Below, one piece after another: positions 1 to 7,973 of a DNA stretch of 64,000 bases (within the stretch, counting starts at the first letter, position 1; each line of letters opens with the position of its first letter). The DNA lies in the NCBI GenBank assembly GCA_025056565.1, contig JANWWA010000011.1, positions 1-64,000 on the forward strand, given 5' to 3'. The DNA is from Chloroherpetonaceae bacterium (lineage in GTDB: Bacteria; Bacteroidota; Chlorobiia; Chlorobiales; Thermochlorobacteraceae). The notes beneath the pieces were generated by a model. That model worked only from the letters and a program-made list of their open reading frames with translations. It had not been told where the DNA came from and did no database searches. The translations under genes were made by a program, and so were the position numbers.

Positions 1-1307
1 CCCCACGAGACGCCTGAAATGGCTCTTGCTTCTCGCCTCCGCGCTACGCGATAATCTTCTTCCACTAAGTCGGGCAGCTCTTCCAAGAAAAAGTTTTCAA
101 ATGCTCGCTTTCCATCCTTTGAATTGACATAATACGACTGATGTTCGCTGGGCATCACGACCACCATTTCTACGATTTTCTTTTTTGCGATGAGTGAATC
201 CAGCAAGCGGTCTAGCTCAATCTCGCGCCAAATCATCGTTGAGCCGCCCTGTGGGTGCAGCAGATACAGTGCAGGATACAGCCGCCGCCTTTCTCTAAGA
301 AACGATGGTGGCAAATAGACGCTCACCGTCATCTTTCGCCGCATATAGGCCGAATTGATTTCCAAATCAAAAAAGCGCGACTGATTGCCGATTTCCAACC
401 ATTTTCCATTCTGAAGCTGGAAGTATCGTTCATCGTGACCGAGGTAATTGGATCGATTCTGCCACTCAATCTCAGAATCATAGTCCGCCACTACCACATC
501 TTTGGAGACTTGATAGACTTGAAAATCGTGGTAGGTGATGCGCGCACCCGCTAAACGCTGCGTGATGGTTTGCGCAAACAGTTTTTGTTCTGTGTAGCTT
601 GTGCCGTTGTTGAAATATCGCTCGGAGACAAGGCTCATATACGCTTCGGGCTGTCGCGAAATCAGCATCGTATCCATCACCTCCACAGTGCGACGAATGA
701 GACGCGCAATGCTGTCGGCTGCAAGCGTAGCTGGCTGTCCTAAGACGCTGCGCAGCGCAGTTTTCGTGTAGATGCCTAGCTGCTTTTTATCTTTTCCACC
801 TCCTGCATAAATGCCTCCATCGAGATTATTGCAGAACACGCGCACCGCCAGTGTGTTAGGCTTATCATATTGAATGAGCGAATCAGGAATAAGATAGACG
901 CGCAGTTCGCCATCTGCAGGATTTTTTACATCGCCTGTTTTACCAATCAGTTTGCCGTTGAAGTAGGCTTCATCAATGCTATTGATGCGACCAAGTAGCA
1001 GGTAGAGGGGCTTGCCCGCTGCTGTCTTTGGCACCAAAACGGTTTTTCGGTAAAGCGCTAGCCCAGAAAAGCCGCGTAAGACTTCATAGTCGTTCCAGAA
1101 GGCTGGCACGGGCACCCTGAGCCAGTTGGAATCGCTGTAAGCTGGCAAGAGCGCTTCGCTACTGGCAGCATAAAATCCGAATGTAATGCGCCACTCTCCG
1201 CTGAGCGAGATGGCGACTTCCCCTGACGCATTGGTTTGCGCGCGTGGGGAATGTGCGCAAAGTAACAGCATCGCTGCCAGCGTCAGTATTCCAAGATACT
1301 TGCTCAT
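1..1307 (-). CDS. Secreted esterase, three-domain, C-terminus cut by window edge
   Basis: The visible 435 residues begin with a signal peptide (MSKYLGILTLAAMLLLCAHS, then RAQ). Next comes a jelly-roll resembling the sugar-binding domain of GH2 enzymes (about 30-160: LSGEWR, FSGLALYRKTV, FNGKLIGKTG). A stretch resembling an NTF2/SnoaL-like fold follows (about 205-310, ending GKWLEIGNQ). The last part is an esterase D/putative-esterase domain (YPALYLLHPQGGS). The probable nucleophile Ser of the elbow SGVSWG lies at bases 6-8, so the rest of the hydrolase domain is outside the window. Its ATG overlaps the stop of the upstream yihY-like gene in ATGA, so the two are probably translationally coupled. 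Esterase family is fairly certain; the substrate is unknown and the NTF2-like call is an inference. Confidence 0.75.
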   Translation of the reverse strand, partial: MSKYLGILTLAAMLLLCAHSPRAQTNASGEVAISLSGEWRITFGFYAASSEALLPAYSDSNWLRVPVPAFWNDYEVLRGFSGLALYRKTVLVPKTAAGKPLYLLLGRINSIDEAYFNGKLIGKTGDVKNPADGELRVYLIPDSLIQYDKPNTLAVRVFCNNLDGGIYAGGGKDKKQLGIYTKTALRSVLGQPATLAADSIARLIRRTVEVMDTMLISRQPEAYMSLVSERYFNNGTSYTEQKLFAQTITQRLAGARITYHDFQVYQVSKDVVVADYDSEIEWQNRSNYLGHDERYFQLQNGKWLEIGNQSRFFDLEINSAYMRRKMTVSVYLPPSFLRERRRLYPALYLLHPQGGSTMIWREIELDRLLDSLIAKKKIVEMVVVMPSEHQSYYVNSKDGKRAFENFFLEELPDLVEEDYRVARRREARAISGVSW

Positions 1308-2350
1308 TCCTTGCGATGTGGCACTTGTGATTGCGCTGTGTGTTCTGAGATGATTTTTTCAGTGGCTATCTCTTGCGGCGGTTTGGTTGCAGGAAGCGGC
1401 AAGTCAACTCGATTTAGCGGTAGGGCATCCTCGGGTAGCATTATGGGCACAGGTTCTGCCGCTTCCACTCGGTCTGACTTTGTTTCTGCTTTTTGGGGTT
1501 CAGCGATGGTTCTCGCTGGCTCTGACCTCGTTTTACCAATGGTGCCGCTATAAAAGAGCCAGTTCACTTCTGCCCCAATGAGGAAAATCAGCGAATTGAT
1601 GTAGAGCCAGACCAGCGTTGCCAAGCTTTTTGCCAGCACCGTATAACCTTGTCCATAGTATTGATATTTCAGGTAATCGCCATACCAGAGGCACACTACA
1701 ATCCATAGTGTGGCCATCAGCGTTGCGCCGGGCAAGACATGGCTCAGCCTTTGTCCAATTCTGAGCGAGAACTTGTAGACAAGCAGTGCAGAAAGTGTCA
1801 TAACCAGAAAAGCAATTGGGAAGCGCGTCCACTCTACCAGATGTCCCAGCCAGCGCAGCCTGAATTGCTTTTCGAGCATTTTCTCCAGCTCCGCCCCAAA
1901 GAGAATGAGGCTGAACACGATGCCTAACGCTAAGCTAACCAGCAAGACCAACTCTGCTGCAACCAACTGACGGCGCACGAAGCTGTATTCCAGCTTCATA
2001 TTGTAGATGCGTTCCATTGCTTTCATTACAGTCGTAAAGACGGCAGCGGTTGAGAAGAACGAGAAGATGAGACTGACGGTGAAGATACCTTCTCGCCGTT
2101 CTGCCAGCACTCGGTCAATTGTTTGGTCAATAGGCTGATAGACTTCTTTCGGCAAGACCGCTCCCACAAGGTCGGAAATCAGCAATGCTGTTTTCGGAGA
2201 TTGAATCAAGCTCATCAAGCTGACAAAGAGCAAAATCGCTGGCACAATTGCCAGCGCAAGGTTATAGGCCATTTCCGCCGCCAATCCTAAGCAGTCGTCT
2301 TGATCCAGTTTTTTGACAAAGATTCTAGCAATGCGCAGCACTTTTTTCAT
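1304..2350 (-). CDS. YihY/BrkB-family inner-membrane protein
   Basis: A 348-residue polytopic protein with about six membrane segments. It shows the family features: an N-terminal amphipathic segment with LAAEMAYN, a mid-region LPGATLMATLWI, and a last helix with NSLIFLIGAEVNW. The family was once called RNase BN, but no nuclease activity is credited to it now and its function is unsettled. The last 80 or so residues form a hydrophilic tail rich in Pro, Glu and Thr that is longer than the core family needs. A TAnnTTTG -7 element lies 23 bases upstream of the ATG. Its TGA overlaps the ATG of the downstream esterase. Confidence 0.85.
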   Translation of the reverse strand: MKKVLRIARIFVKKLDQDDCLGLAAEMAYNLALAIVPAILLFVSLMSLIQSPKTALLISDLVGAVLPKEVYQPIDQTIDRVLAERREGIFTVSLIFSFFSTAAVFTTVMKAMERIYNMKLEYSFVRRQLVAAELVLLVSLALGIVFSLILFGAELEKMLEKQFRLRWLGHLVEWTRFPIAFLVMTLSALLVYKFSLRIGQRLSHVLPGATLMATLWIVVCLWYGDYLKYQYYGQGYTVLAKSLATLVWLYINSLIFLIGAEVNWLFYSGTIGKTRSEPARTIAEPQKAETKSDRVEAAEPVPIMLPEDALPLNRVDLPLPATKPPQEIATEKIISEHTAQSQVPHRKE

Positions 2351-2372
2351 TTCGCGCTCCCAGTTGGTGTTG

Positions 2373-2380
2373 CAAAGTTA
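2373..2380 (-). promoter_or_regulatory. -7 promoter element (TAACTTTG) of the yihY-like gene
   Basis: Read on the minus strand the octamer is TAACTTTG, matching the Bacteroidota/Chlorobiota -7 consensus TAnnTTTG. It sits 23 bases before the ATG. I see no TTG box at the expected spacing, so this is moderate evidence only. Confidence 0.45.
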
Positions 2381-2559
2381 GATGCTATGCTCCAAATACG
2401 AAACCTTCATTATTAAAGTTCTTTGACGTATCAAGCCACTGTGGCGCACTTGCCGCACCCAGTTTTAACGAAGATGTAACTTGCGATTGGCTGCATAATG
2501 TTGTAGTTTCACACACGCCGTTCAACTCTTGCAAACGCTAAACTGTAAAGACAGGAACT

Positions 2560-2922
2560 ATGGAAACGCCCGCTAAAATGACTACCGTTACTGCCCAAGA
2601 TTGGCAGAACCTGCGCACCCAGATTAATGAGCTTTTTGACATTACTCTGCGCTATGCCCAAATGGTCGCAAAGGAAGGCGATGCGATTTGGGATCGAGAC
2701 CGCCCGAAGTTTTACAAACCTGCTCACCTTAGCATTGATGAAGCGATTGCTCAATACGAAGCGCAACTTGCTGAGTATGAAGCCGTCCGCCGCAAAGCAT
2801 ATCTAGACAATTACACCAAACTCAAAGCTGACAGTGTCGACCGCGTTGCAATGATTGAGGAGATTATCACCAAGATTGCCGCCTTGCACGGTATTGACTT
2901 CAAGCTCCCCATCATTCAGTAA
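2560..2922 (+). CDS. Small helical protein of unknown function
   Basis: This 120-residue protein is not recognised. It is charged and predicted mostly alpha-helical, with heptad-like stretches around residues 65-90 (IAQYEAQLAEYEAVRRKAY) suggesting a coiled coil. A short aromatic/proline motif (WDRDRPKFYKP) precedes this. No signal peptide or membrane segment is seen. It stands alone between the divergent yihY-like gene and the downstream EEP gene. The clean ATG, and codon use like that of its neighbours, support a real gene. It could be a cytosolic regulator or structural protein, but nothing shows which. Confidence 0.65.
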   Translation: METPAKMTTVTAQDWQNLRTQINELFDITLRYAQMVAKEGDAIWDRDRPKFYKPAHLSIDEAIAQYEAQLAEYEAVRRKAYLDNYTKLKADSVDRVAMIEEIITKIAALHGIDFKLPIIQ

Positions 2923-3035
2923 GTGGCGTGCCGACATCTATATGCCACCTTGCGTGGGAGTTGCCCTACGTGTGTTTAACAAAAATTTAATGCGCAGGCT
3001 GCACTTTATAGTTCAGGCGAGCCAGCAGATGTGCG

Positions 3036-3043
3036 TATATTTG
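3036..3043 (+). promoter_or_regulatory. -7 promoter element (TATATTTG) upstream of the EEP gene
   Basis: TATATTTG matches TAnnTTTG and lies 48 bases before the chosen ATG at 3092. No clear -33 TTG partner is present. Confidence 0.4.
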
Positions 3044-3091
3044 CGCGGCTTTTGAACCACTATTGCCAAGCGCAACGTTTTGCGCGCTTCT

Positions 3092-3964
3092 ATGCAGGAG
3101 CGTCAAACCATTCGCTGTATTTCTATCAACACGCATCGTGGCAGAGGACCAAAACTTCCTTACCTTTTGGCACAAGCCTCTTTGGACGAAGCAGAGCGCA
3201 TTGAGCTGCTGCATGATACCCGTGCTTACACTTACTTTATCGCCGAGTGGTTGCATCAACACCGCCACGAGTATGATGTGGTTGGTTTGCAGGAAGTCTT
3301 CAGCGGCATTTTAGGTTTCGGTGACCGGCTCTTTCGCAAATACCGCCAGCGTGACCACTATCGGCTTATTGCTGGCTACCGCTCTGTGATTGCGCATGGG
3401 GTGGGTTTTGCAGCGTTCCGCTATGAGAACTTACTCCTGTCGCAACTTCAAAAGATTGGACAAACGCAAATTAATTACCTCTTGCCTGGGCGCGTTGCAT
3501 TTCTGGCGGCTTGTGGCTTTACGCTTGCGCCTTTTGTTTTCAATGGTCAGGTAGTTTGGATTGGCAACACGCACTTGCATCCGTTCAATCCACGCGATCG
3601 GCAAGACCAAGCGCGTAGCATTGCAGCTGAGGTCAAAAAACACGGTGATGTGCCGATTCTCTTTATGGGCGACTTTAACACCGTACCTCCCGGCTGCCGC
3701 CAGACCGGTTTCCCAGCTGGCGACAATGATGTCAATAGCTACAAGAATGACCGCACGTTCGAGATTCTTGCTGAAGCTGGCTTACAGATGGTGAAGCACG
3801 AAGATTCCGAAGCCTTCTACACCTACCCAACTGGCTTGCCCAACCGAACACTCGATTACATTCTTTTCTCTCATCACTGGGAAGTTGAGCGCTATGAGGT
3901 TATCAAGGAATTTACTTTCTCTGATCACTACCCTGTGTTCGGCGAATTTCGCCTGAAGGATTAA
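3092..3964 (+). CDS. Endonuclease/exonuclease/phosphatase (EEP) family protein
   Basis: The protein has 290 residues from the ATG at 3092; an in-frame TTG at 3080 is less likely. It carries the metal and catalytic motifs of the DNase I/sphingomyelinase superfamily: Asn13 in SINTH, Glu68 in LQEVF, GNTHLHPF, MGDFN, LDYIL and the terminal SDHYPV. Members are Mg-dependent phosphodiesterases acting on nucleic acids, phosphoinositides or sphingolipids; the substrate here cannot be told. There is no signal peptide, so it is probably cytosolic. The next gene starts 30 bases after its stop, so the two may be co-transcribed. Confidence 0.85.
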   Translation: MQERQTIRCISINTHRGRGPKLPYLLAQASLDEAERIELLHDTRAYTYFIAEWLHQHRHEYDVVGLQEVFSGILGFGDRLFRKYRQRDHYRLIAGYRSVIAHGVGFAAFRYENLLLSQLQKIGQTQINYLLPGRVAFLAACGFTLAPFVFNGQVVWIGNTHLHPFNPRDRQDQARSIAAEVKKHGDVPILFMGDFNTVPPGCRQTGFPAGDNDVNSYKNDRTFEILAEAGLQMVKHEDSEAFYTYPTGLPNRTLDYILFSHHWEVERYEVIKEFTFSDHYPVFGEFRLKD

Positions 3965-3993
3965 GTTTGCGCGCAAATCAACCACTGTGTCAG

Positions 3994-5160
3994 ATGCACC
4001 TTTTATCTCATTTTTACACTTTTCTTTCTGCTGTAGCTCTTTTCTGCTTTCTTGGAATGAGCACTGCAGCACAGGCACAATCGCGTGCTGTGATTGCCGC
4101 AGTGGGCGACCTTATGTGCCATGAGCCGCAACTTAAAGAGGCTTACCATAATGGCACTTACTCTTTCGACACCTGCTACGCCTTGATTGCGCCCTTTCTC
4201 ACAAAAGCAGATATTGCAACCGGCAATCTTGAAACGGTTCACGCTGGCAAAGCGCAAGTTTTTACAGGCTATCCTCGCTTCAACACGCCAGACGAATTTT
4301 CGCTAGCAGCGAAGCGTGCTGGCTTTAGCTTTCTCACCACCGCCAACAACCACGCTTACGACCGCAACACTATCGGCATTATCCGCACCCTTGATGTGCT
4401 AGATAGCTTGGGCATTCTCCACACTGGCACCAGTCGTAGCGACAGCCTTCGTGCAAAGCCTGCTTTGTTCAACATTCGCGGCATCAAGTTAGGCTGGCTG
4501 GCTTACACGACCTTTTCCAACGACACCATCCCTGCTTCACACCGTGCGATGCTCAATCTTTACGACACCACGCATATCAAGGCTGACATTTCATGGTTGC
4601 GCAGCTTGCCCGATAGCCTGCGTCCCGATAAGATTCTGCTTTCGCTACACTGGGGATATGAATACGAATTGATGCCCCGCGATTCTCAGCGTAAGATGGC
4701 GCGCTGGCTTTTCGAAGCAGGCGTAGATTATATTTTAGGCTCTCATCCACATGTAGTTCAGCCCACTGAGCGTGTGACGGTTTCCCGCAACGGCACGCCA
4801 ACTGAGTGTTTCATCATTTACTCAATGGGAAATTTTCTCTCCAATCAGCGACAGTTGCCCCGACCGATGGGGATTATCGTCTATCTGACACTGGAAAAGG
4901 ACTCAGCGGGCACGGTGCATCTTCGGAATACGGAGTATGTGCTCACCTATGTGCACCTTACAAAGCGTGCAGCTAAGGCCTCATCAGGCACACCACGCAC
5001 GCGTGTGATTTTACCTTTGGCTGCATGGTGCAAGGGTGAAACAGCAAAGCTCTTGCCAGCCAGCGTAGTTACAGATATGCGCACGATGCAGCACGACATC
5101 GAAGCGCGGTTTCAGAAGTCCGATACACTCTTTAAACCCTTGCCCTATACTTTCCCTTGA
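3994..5160 (+). CDS. CapA-family (PGA_cap) secreted metallophosphatase-like protein
   Basis: The protein has 388 residues from the ATG at 3994, chosen over a TTG at 3967 because the ATG gives a clean signal peptide ending AAQAQ. It has the CapA/PgsA signature: GDLMCH near the mature N-terminus, NLET, TANNHAYD, LHWGYEYE and LGSHPHVVQP. The fold is calcineurin-like, and the Asp/Asn/His residues are those expected to bind two metals. CapA proteins are linked to poly-gamma-glutamate capsule, but capB/capC synthetase genes are absent here. A periplasmic or surface phosphoesterase or transpeptidase-like role is equally possible. Confidence 0.85.
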   Translation: MHLLSHFYTFLSAVALFCFLGMSTAAQAQSRAVIAAVGDLMCHEPQLKEAYHNGTYSFDTCYALIAPFLTKADIATGNLETVHAGKAQVFTGYPRFNTPDEFSLAAKRAGFSFLTTANNHAYDRNTIGIIRTLDVLDSLGILHTGTSRSDSLRAKPALFNIRGIKLGWLAYTTFSNDTIPASHRAMLNLYDTTHIKADISWLRSLPDSLRPDKILLSLHWGYEYELMPRDSQRKMARWLFEAGVDYILGSHPHVVQPTERVTVSRNGTPTECFIIYSMGNFLSNQRQLPRPMGIIVYLTLEKDSAGTVHLRNTEYVLTYVHLTKRAAKASSGTPRTRVILPLAAWCKGETAKLLPASVVTDMRTMQHDIEARFQKSDTLFKPLPYTFP

Positions 5161-5179
5161 AAGGCTTAGCTGGCTCTTA

Positions 5180-5265
5180 AAAACCTCCTTAACCTCTCCC
5201 TCTGGAAGGAGAGGGACTATGCTTGCTCCCCTCTCCCTTACAAGGAGAGGGGGCGGGGGTGAGGT
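5180..5265. repeat. Fold-back intergenic repeat, copy 1 (double hairpin)
   Basis: The segment contains two nested inverted repeats built from the same word. One is CCTCTCC paired with GGAGAGG across a short loop. The other is CCCCTCTCC at about 5228-5236 paired with GGAGAGGGG at about 5244-5252. It ends in GGCGGGGGTGAGGT. Bases 5242-5265 match 5784-5807 in 21 of 24 positions. Elements of the type CCTCACCCCC...CTCTCC are common intergenic repeats in several phyla. Confidence 0.7.
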
Positions 5266-5292
5266 GAGGCAGGTCGCAACCGCAAAAAGTGA

Positions 5293-5549
5293 TTCAGGCA
5301 GCGAATAACGATAGCAGGCTTTGAGCTTACCAAGCATGCCCAGTCTCAGATGCGAGAACGCCGCATTGAGGCCGCTTGGATTGCCACAACGCTTGAAGCG
5401 CCAGAGCGGGTTGAAGTTCTTGCTGATTCAAGTGGAAATGTGCATTATCTCAAACGCATTGAAGCCTTTGAGCATCGGTGGCTGAGGGTGATTGTCAATC
5501 CGAATGCATCGCCACAATCACGCTCTTTTTTGATAGAAGGGTCAAATGA
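5293..5549 (+). pseudogene. DUF4258 protein, frameshifted and without a normal start
   Basis: Frame 1 reads GFELTKHAQSQMRERRIEA from 5317, the conserved DUF4258 N-terminus (toxin-like, RelE/BrnT-fold relatives). After the stop at 5290 no ATG, GTG or TTG occurs before the internal ATG at 5350, so the start is missing or unusual (ATA at 5305 or 5311). Near 5511 the frame breaks: continuing in frame 1 gives non-family sequence to 5595. Shifting frame restores the canonical tail TITLFFDRRVK and a TGA at 5547-5549 that overlaps the next ATG as ATGA. I read this as a gene with a one-base loss, or an assembly error. Confidence 0.7.
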
Positions 5550-5740
5550 AACTCATCGTGCACAAAGACGATGCGCTGTATTTGCGCTTGGATGAGTCGG
5601 AAATTGTAGATTCGGAGGAAGTCAGTGATGGGATTATTCTCGACTACAATCGCAAGAGACAGGTAGTGGGCATTGAGATTTTGAGGGTGAGTGAGCGCAG
5701 CCCTGATGCGCTTTGGCAGGTGCTGTTGGAGACGGTGTAA
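5546..5740 (+). CDS. DUF2283 family protein, putative antitoxin-like partner
   Basis: This intact 64-residue DUF2283 protein has the family landmarks: DDALYLRLDES, then the SEEVSDGIILDYN block, then VVGIEIL. DUF2283 genes are typically found directly after DUF4258 genes and the pair is regarded as a putative toxin-antitoxin or small regulatory module; the biochemical role is unproven. The ATG overlaps the frame-corrected stop of the DUF4258 gene in ATGA, as expected for coupled translation. The upstream partner is damaged, so this may be a leftover antitoxin. Confidence 0.85.
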   Translation: MKLIVHKDDALYLRLDESEIVDSEEVSDGIILDYNRKRQVVGIEILRVSERSPDALWQVLLETV

Positions 5741-5741
5741 C

Positions 5742-5807
5742 CTCACTGACCCTACCCTGTTTTTGCTTGTGAGCAAACTTTGTAAGGAGAGGAGTCGGGG
5801 GTGAGGT
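5742..5807. repeat. Fold-back intergenic repeat, copy 2
   Basis: CCTCACTGACCC at the left end pairs imperfectly with GGGGGTGAGG at the right, with an inner TTGCT/AGCAA stem. It shares AAGGAGAGG(n)G(n)CGGGGGTGAGGT with copy 1 at 5242-5265. The two copies bracket the DUF4258/DUF2283 pair. Confidence 0.6.
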
Positions 5808-5834
5808 AGAAGTGCGTGCCAGTCCATTATTTTG

Positions 5835-5842
5835 TATCTTTG
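5835..5842 (+). promoter_or_regulatory. -7 promoter element (TATCTTTG) of the transketolase gene
   Basis: TATCTTTG matches TAnnTTTG and lies 27 bases before the chosen ATG at 5870, which supports that start over an in-frame GTG at 5816. The -33 box is weak. Confidence 0.5.
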
Positions 5843-5869
5843 ATTTTTTCAACGCTTTCATGCACCATT

Positions 5870-6853
5870 ATGCGCATTCAATATCTATCACGGGGCGACA
5901 AAGCTACCCGCGCAGGCTTCGGTGAAGCGCTTTTGGAAATCGGCGCGCAAGATGAACGCATCGTGGCACTTTGCGCAGACTTAACTGAATCGCTCTATAT
6001 GAAGAAGTTTGCACAAGCCTTTCCGCATCGCTTCTTCAATGCAGGGGTTGCCGAAGCGAATATGATTTCAATTGGCGCGGGATTAGCCCTCTCGGGCAAA
6101 ATTCCTTTTGTGGGCACTTTTGCCAACTTCGCTGCAGGACGCAGTTTTGACCAAATTCGTCAGTCAGTTTGCTACTCGGAAACAAATGTCAAAATCTGTG
6201 CTTCGCACTCTGGGCTGACGCTGGGCGAAGATGGCGCCACGCATCAAATCTTGGAAGACCTTGCCCTGATGCGCTCTTTGCCGAATATGACGGTTGTCGT
6301 GCCGTGCGACTACAGCGAAACAAAGCGCGCTGTCTATGCGATTGCTCAGCACAAGGGGCCTGTTTATCTGCGCTTCAGCCGACCCGCATTGCCTGACTTC
6401 TCGCATGACTCCCCTCCTTTTGAAATTGGCAAAGCGATTGAACTTCAAAGTGGCAACGATGTGACTATTATTGCTTGCGGCGTGATGGTCTGGCGTGCAC
6501 TTCAAGCGGCTGACCTACTTTGGGCAGAAGGCATTTCCGCCCGCGTGCTCAATATGCACACTATCAAACCGCTTGACGAGGTAGCGGTTCTCCAAGCTGC
6601 AAAGGAAACAGGGGCGATTGTAACGGCTGAGGAGCATCAAATCAACGGTGGGCTTGGTGATGCGGTTGCAAATGTCGTTGTGCGCCATTTTCCTGTGCCA
6701 ATAGAAATGGTTGCAGTGATGGATAAATTCGGCGAGTCCGGCACTCCTGCTGAGCTGCTTGAAAAGTATGGACTTACGACTGCACAGATTGTAGAAAAGG
6801 CTAAGAAAGTTCTAAGACGCAAAACGACTTTGCCTCATGAGACGCCTGCTTAA
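5870..6853 (+). CDS. Transketolase C-terminal subunit (pyrimidine-binding plus C-terminal domains)
   Basis: The 327 residues cover only the second half of a transketolase: the pyrimidine-binding domain with the catalytic Glu in GVAEANM and the [11 protein letters not shown] loop, then the C-terminal domain ([14 protein letters not shown]). In split transketolases an N-terminal TPP/Mg-binding subunit is normally encoded directly upstream; none is present here, so the partner must lie elsewhere if the enzyme is functional. The reaction would be two-carbon ketol transfer in the pentose phosphate pathway or a related transferase. The ATG at 5870 is preferred because the preceding in-frame residues overlap the promoter. 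Confidence 0.85.
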   Translation: MRIQYLSRGDKATRAGFGEALLEIGAQDERIVALCADLTESLYMKKFAQAFPHRFFNAGVAEANMISIGAGLALSGKIPFVGTFANFAAGRSFDQIRQSVCYSETNVKICASHSGLTLGEDGATHQILEDLALMRSLPNMTVVVPCDYSETKRAVYAIAQHKGPVYLRFSRPALPDFSHDSPPFEIGKAIELQSGNDVTIIACGVMVWRALQAADLLWAEGISARVLNMHTIKPLDEVAVLQAAKETGAIVTAEEHQINGGLGDAVANVVVRHFPVPIEMVAVMDKFGESGTPAELLEKYGLTTAQIVEKAKKVLRRKTTLPHETPA

Positions 6854-7262
6854 ATACCTCTGGGTGCTTCCGGCTACAGCGCTGGGCTTGCTTTTTGTGT
6901 CTCTTGCGCTCTGCTCAGGCGGACGTGTGCAGATTGTTCAGGGTGCGGTGGAGACCTGCGGCGGACTGGTTACGCTGTGGCTTAAACTCTGGTGTGCTAC
7001 AGCTATGACTATTGGACATGTCATTCTCGGACAAACTCCTGAGGCACTTCGCGCTACTCGCCTACACGAGCATATTCACATTCAGCAATATGAACGACTC
7101 GGGATTTTTTTCATTCCCGCTTACTTCCTTGCCTCACTTTGGGCTCTGCTTTCTGGCAAGCACGCTTACTACGGCAATCCCTTCGAACAAGAAGCTTTCC
7201 AGAACAGCATCCTTCCTCCTTATGACTCTGACATCTTTAAGGCTGCTTCAAATGCTTCTTGA
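6837..7262 (+). CDS. Conserved membrane protein with HExxH motif
   Basis: A 141-residue protein with an N-terminal hydrophobic segment ([16 protein letters not shown]), a second around residues 45-65 and a third at [15 protein letters not shown]. Between them lies [15 protein letters not shown], a perfect HExxH, and later NPFEQEAF, which could supply a third acidic ligand as in gluzincin-type metalloproteases. I recognise the pattern from a widespread conserved hypothetical family, not a characterised protease. It overlaps the transketolase end by 17 bases and converges on the next gene with a 43-base overlap. Confidence 0.7.
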   Translation: MRRLLKYLWVLPATALGLLFVSLALCSGGRVQIVQGAVETCGGLVTLWLKLWCATAMTIGHVILGQTPEALRATRLHEHIHIQQYERLGIFFIPAYFLASLWALLSGKHAYYGNPFEQEAFQNSILPPYDSDIFKAASNAS

Positions 7263-7909
7263 TACTTTTTAAGGTAATGCTCAATCCGACTGCGCTTATA
7301 CTGCACAATGAAACGCGGATGCTCCACAGGCAAAATATCCTCAAAGAACCGTTCCGTGTGATTGAGCGCCTTGAAGAACTTGTAAATTTCGCCTGTGCCC
7401 AAGCAAATGGCTACTTTGGTTATTGCACCAAATTCAATTTGGCGTGTAATGCTTTCTCGGATAAAGGGTTTTAGGGCTTCTGCAAAATCTGGGTTATCGT
7501 AGAAGTTGAAGTTCTTGCCATCTTTCACAAACCCAATTGGCGACAGCGAGGTAAAGTAGAACTTAGCATAAAACGCCTCTACGCCCCCCATACTTTCAAT
7601 GAAATCGTAGATGAACACCGAAGATGGCTCTCGCTGTCCTTTAAGCGAGCTATGAATGCCCAAGTATTTTTGCAGGGCAATCGGGTCAGTGAATGCAATG
7701 CCTGTCAGACCACCCCCAAATCGCCCAGGATTGATGCCAAAGGCAAAGACGCGTCGTTCTTCGTCACCAAAAAACTTTTGGAAAAATGTGCTGACCACTT
7801 GCATGACTTCTGGATTTTTGTAGGGGTTCATTGCGCTAACGCCTTCTGGCAGTGGCAACGCAAACTCCAGCGTAGAGAAAAACTGAATTGCGCGTTCCGC
7901 AAAGGTCAT
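7220..7909 (-). CDS. SMUG2-like uracil-DNA glycosylase family protein (DUF4918)
   Basis: This 229-residue protein has the UDG-superfamily motif 1 form FGINPGRFGGG and the motif 2 region EHPRFIVQYKR, as in SMUG2/DUF4918 proteins. These excise uracil and related deaminated bases from DNA in base excision repair. The length is typical. No accessory domain is visible. It is transcribed alone; a TATCTTTG element lies 30 bases upstream. Its 3' end overlaps the convergent membrane-protein gene. Confidence 0.8.
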   Translation of the reverse strand: MTFAERAIQFFSTLEFALPLPEGVSAMNPYKNPEVMQVVSTFFQKFFGDEERRVFAFGINPGRFGGGLTGIAFTDPIALQKYLGIHSSLKGQREPSSVFIYDFIESMGGVEAFYAKFYFTSLSPIGFVKDGKNFNFYDNPDFAEALKPFIRESITRQIEFGAITKVAICLGTGEIYKFFKALNHTERFFEDILPVEHPRFIVQYKRSRIEHYLKKYQEAFEAALKMSES

Positions 7910-7938
7910 TCGCTTATCGCTTTATTGCTGTCGTGGCG

Positions 7939-7946
7939 CAAAGATA
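7939..7946 (-). promoter_or_regulatory. -7 promoter element (TATCTTTG) of the SMUG2-like gene
   Basis: Minus-strand TATCTTTG is an exact TAnnTTTG match, 30 bases upstream of the ATG at 7909. A -33 TTG is not obvious. Confidence 0.5.
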
Positions 7947-7973
7947 GGAAAAAACACAGGTTTGTATGGGCGG

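Noticed and set aside
3967-3993. Longer start of the CapA-like protein at a TTG
   Set aside because: The ATG at 3994 gives a clean signal peptide; the extra residues break it.
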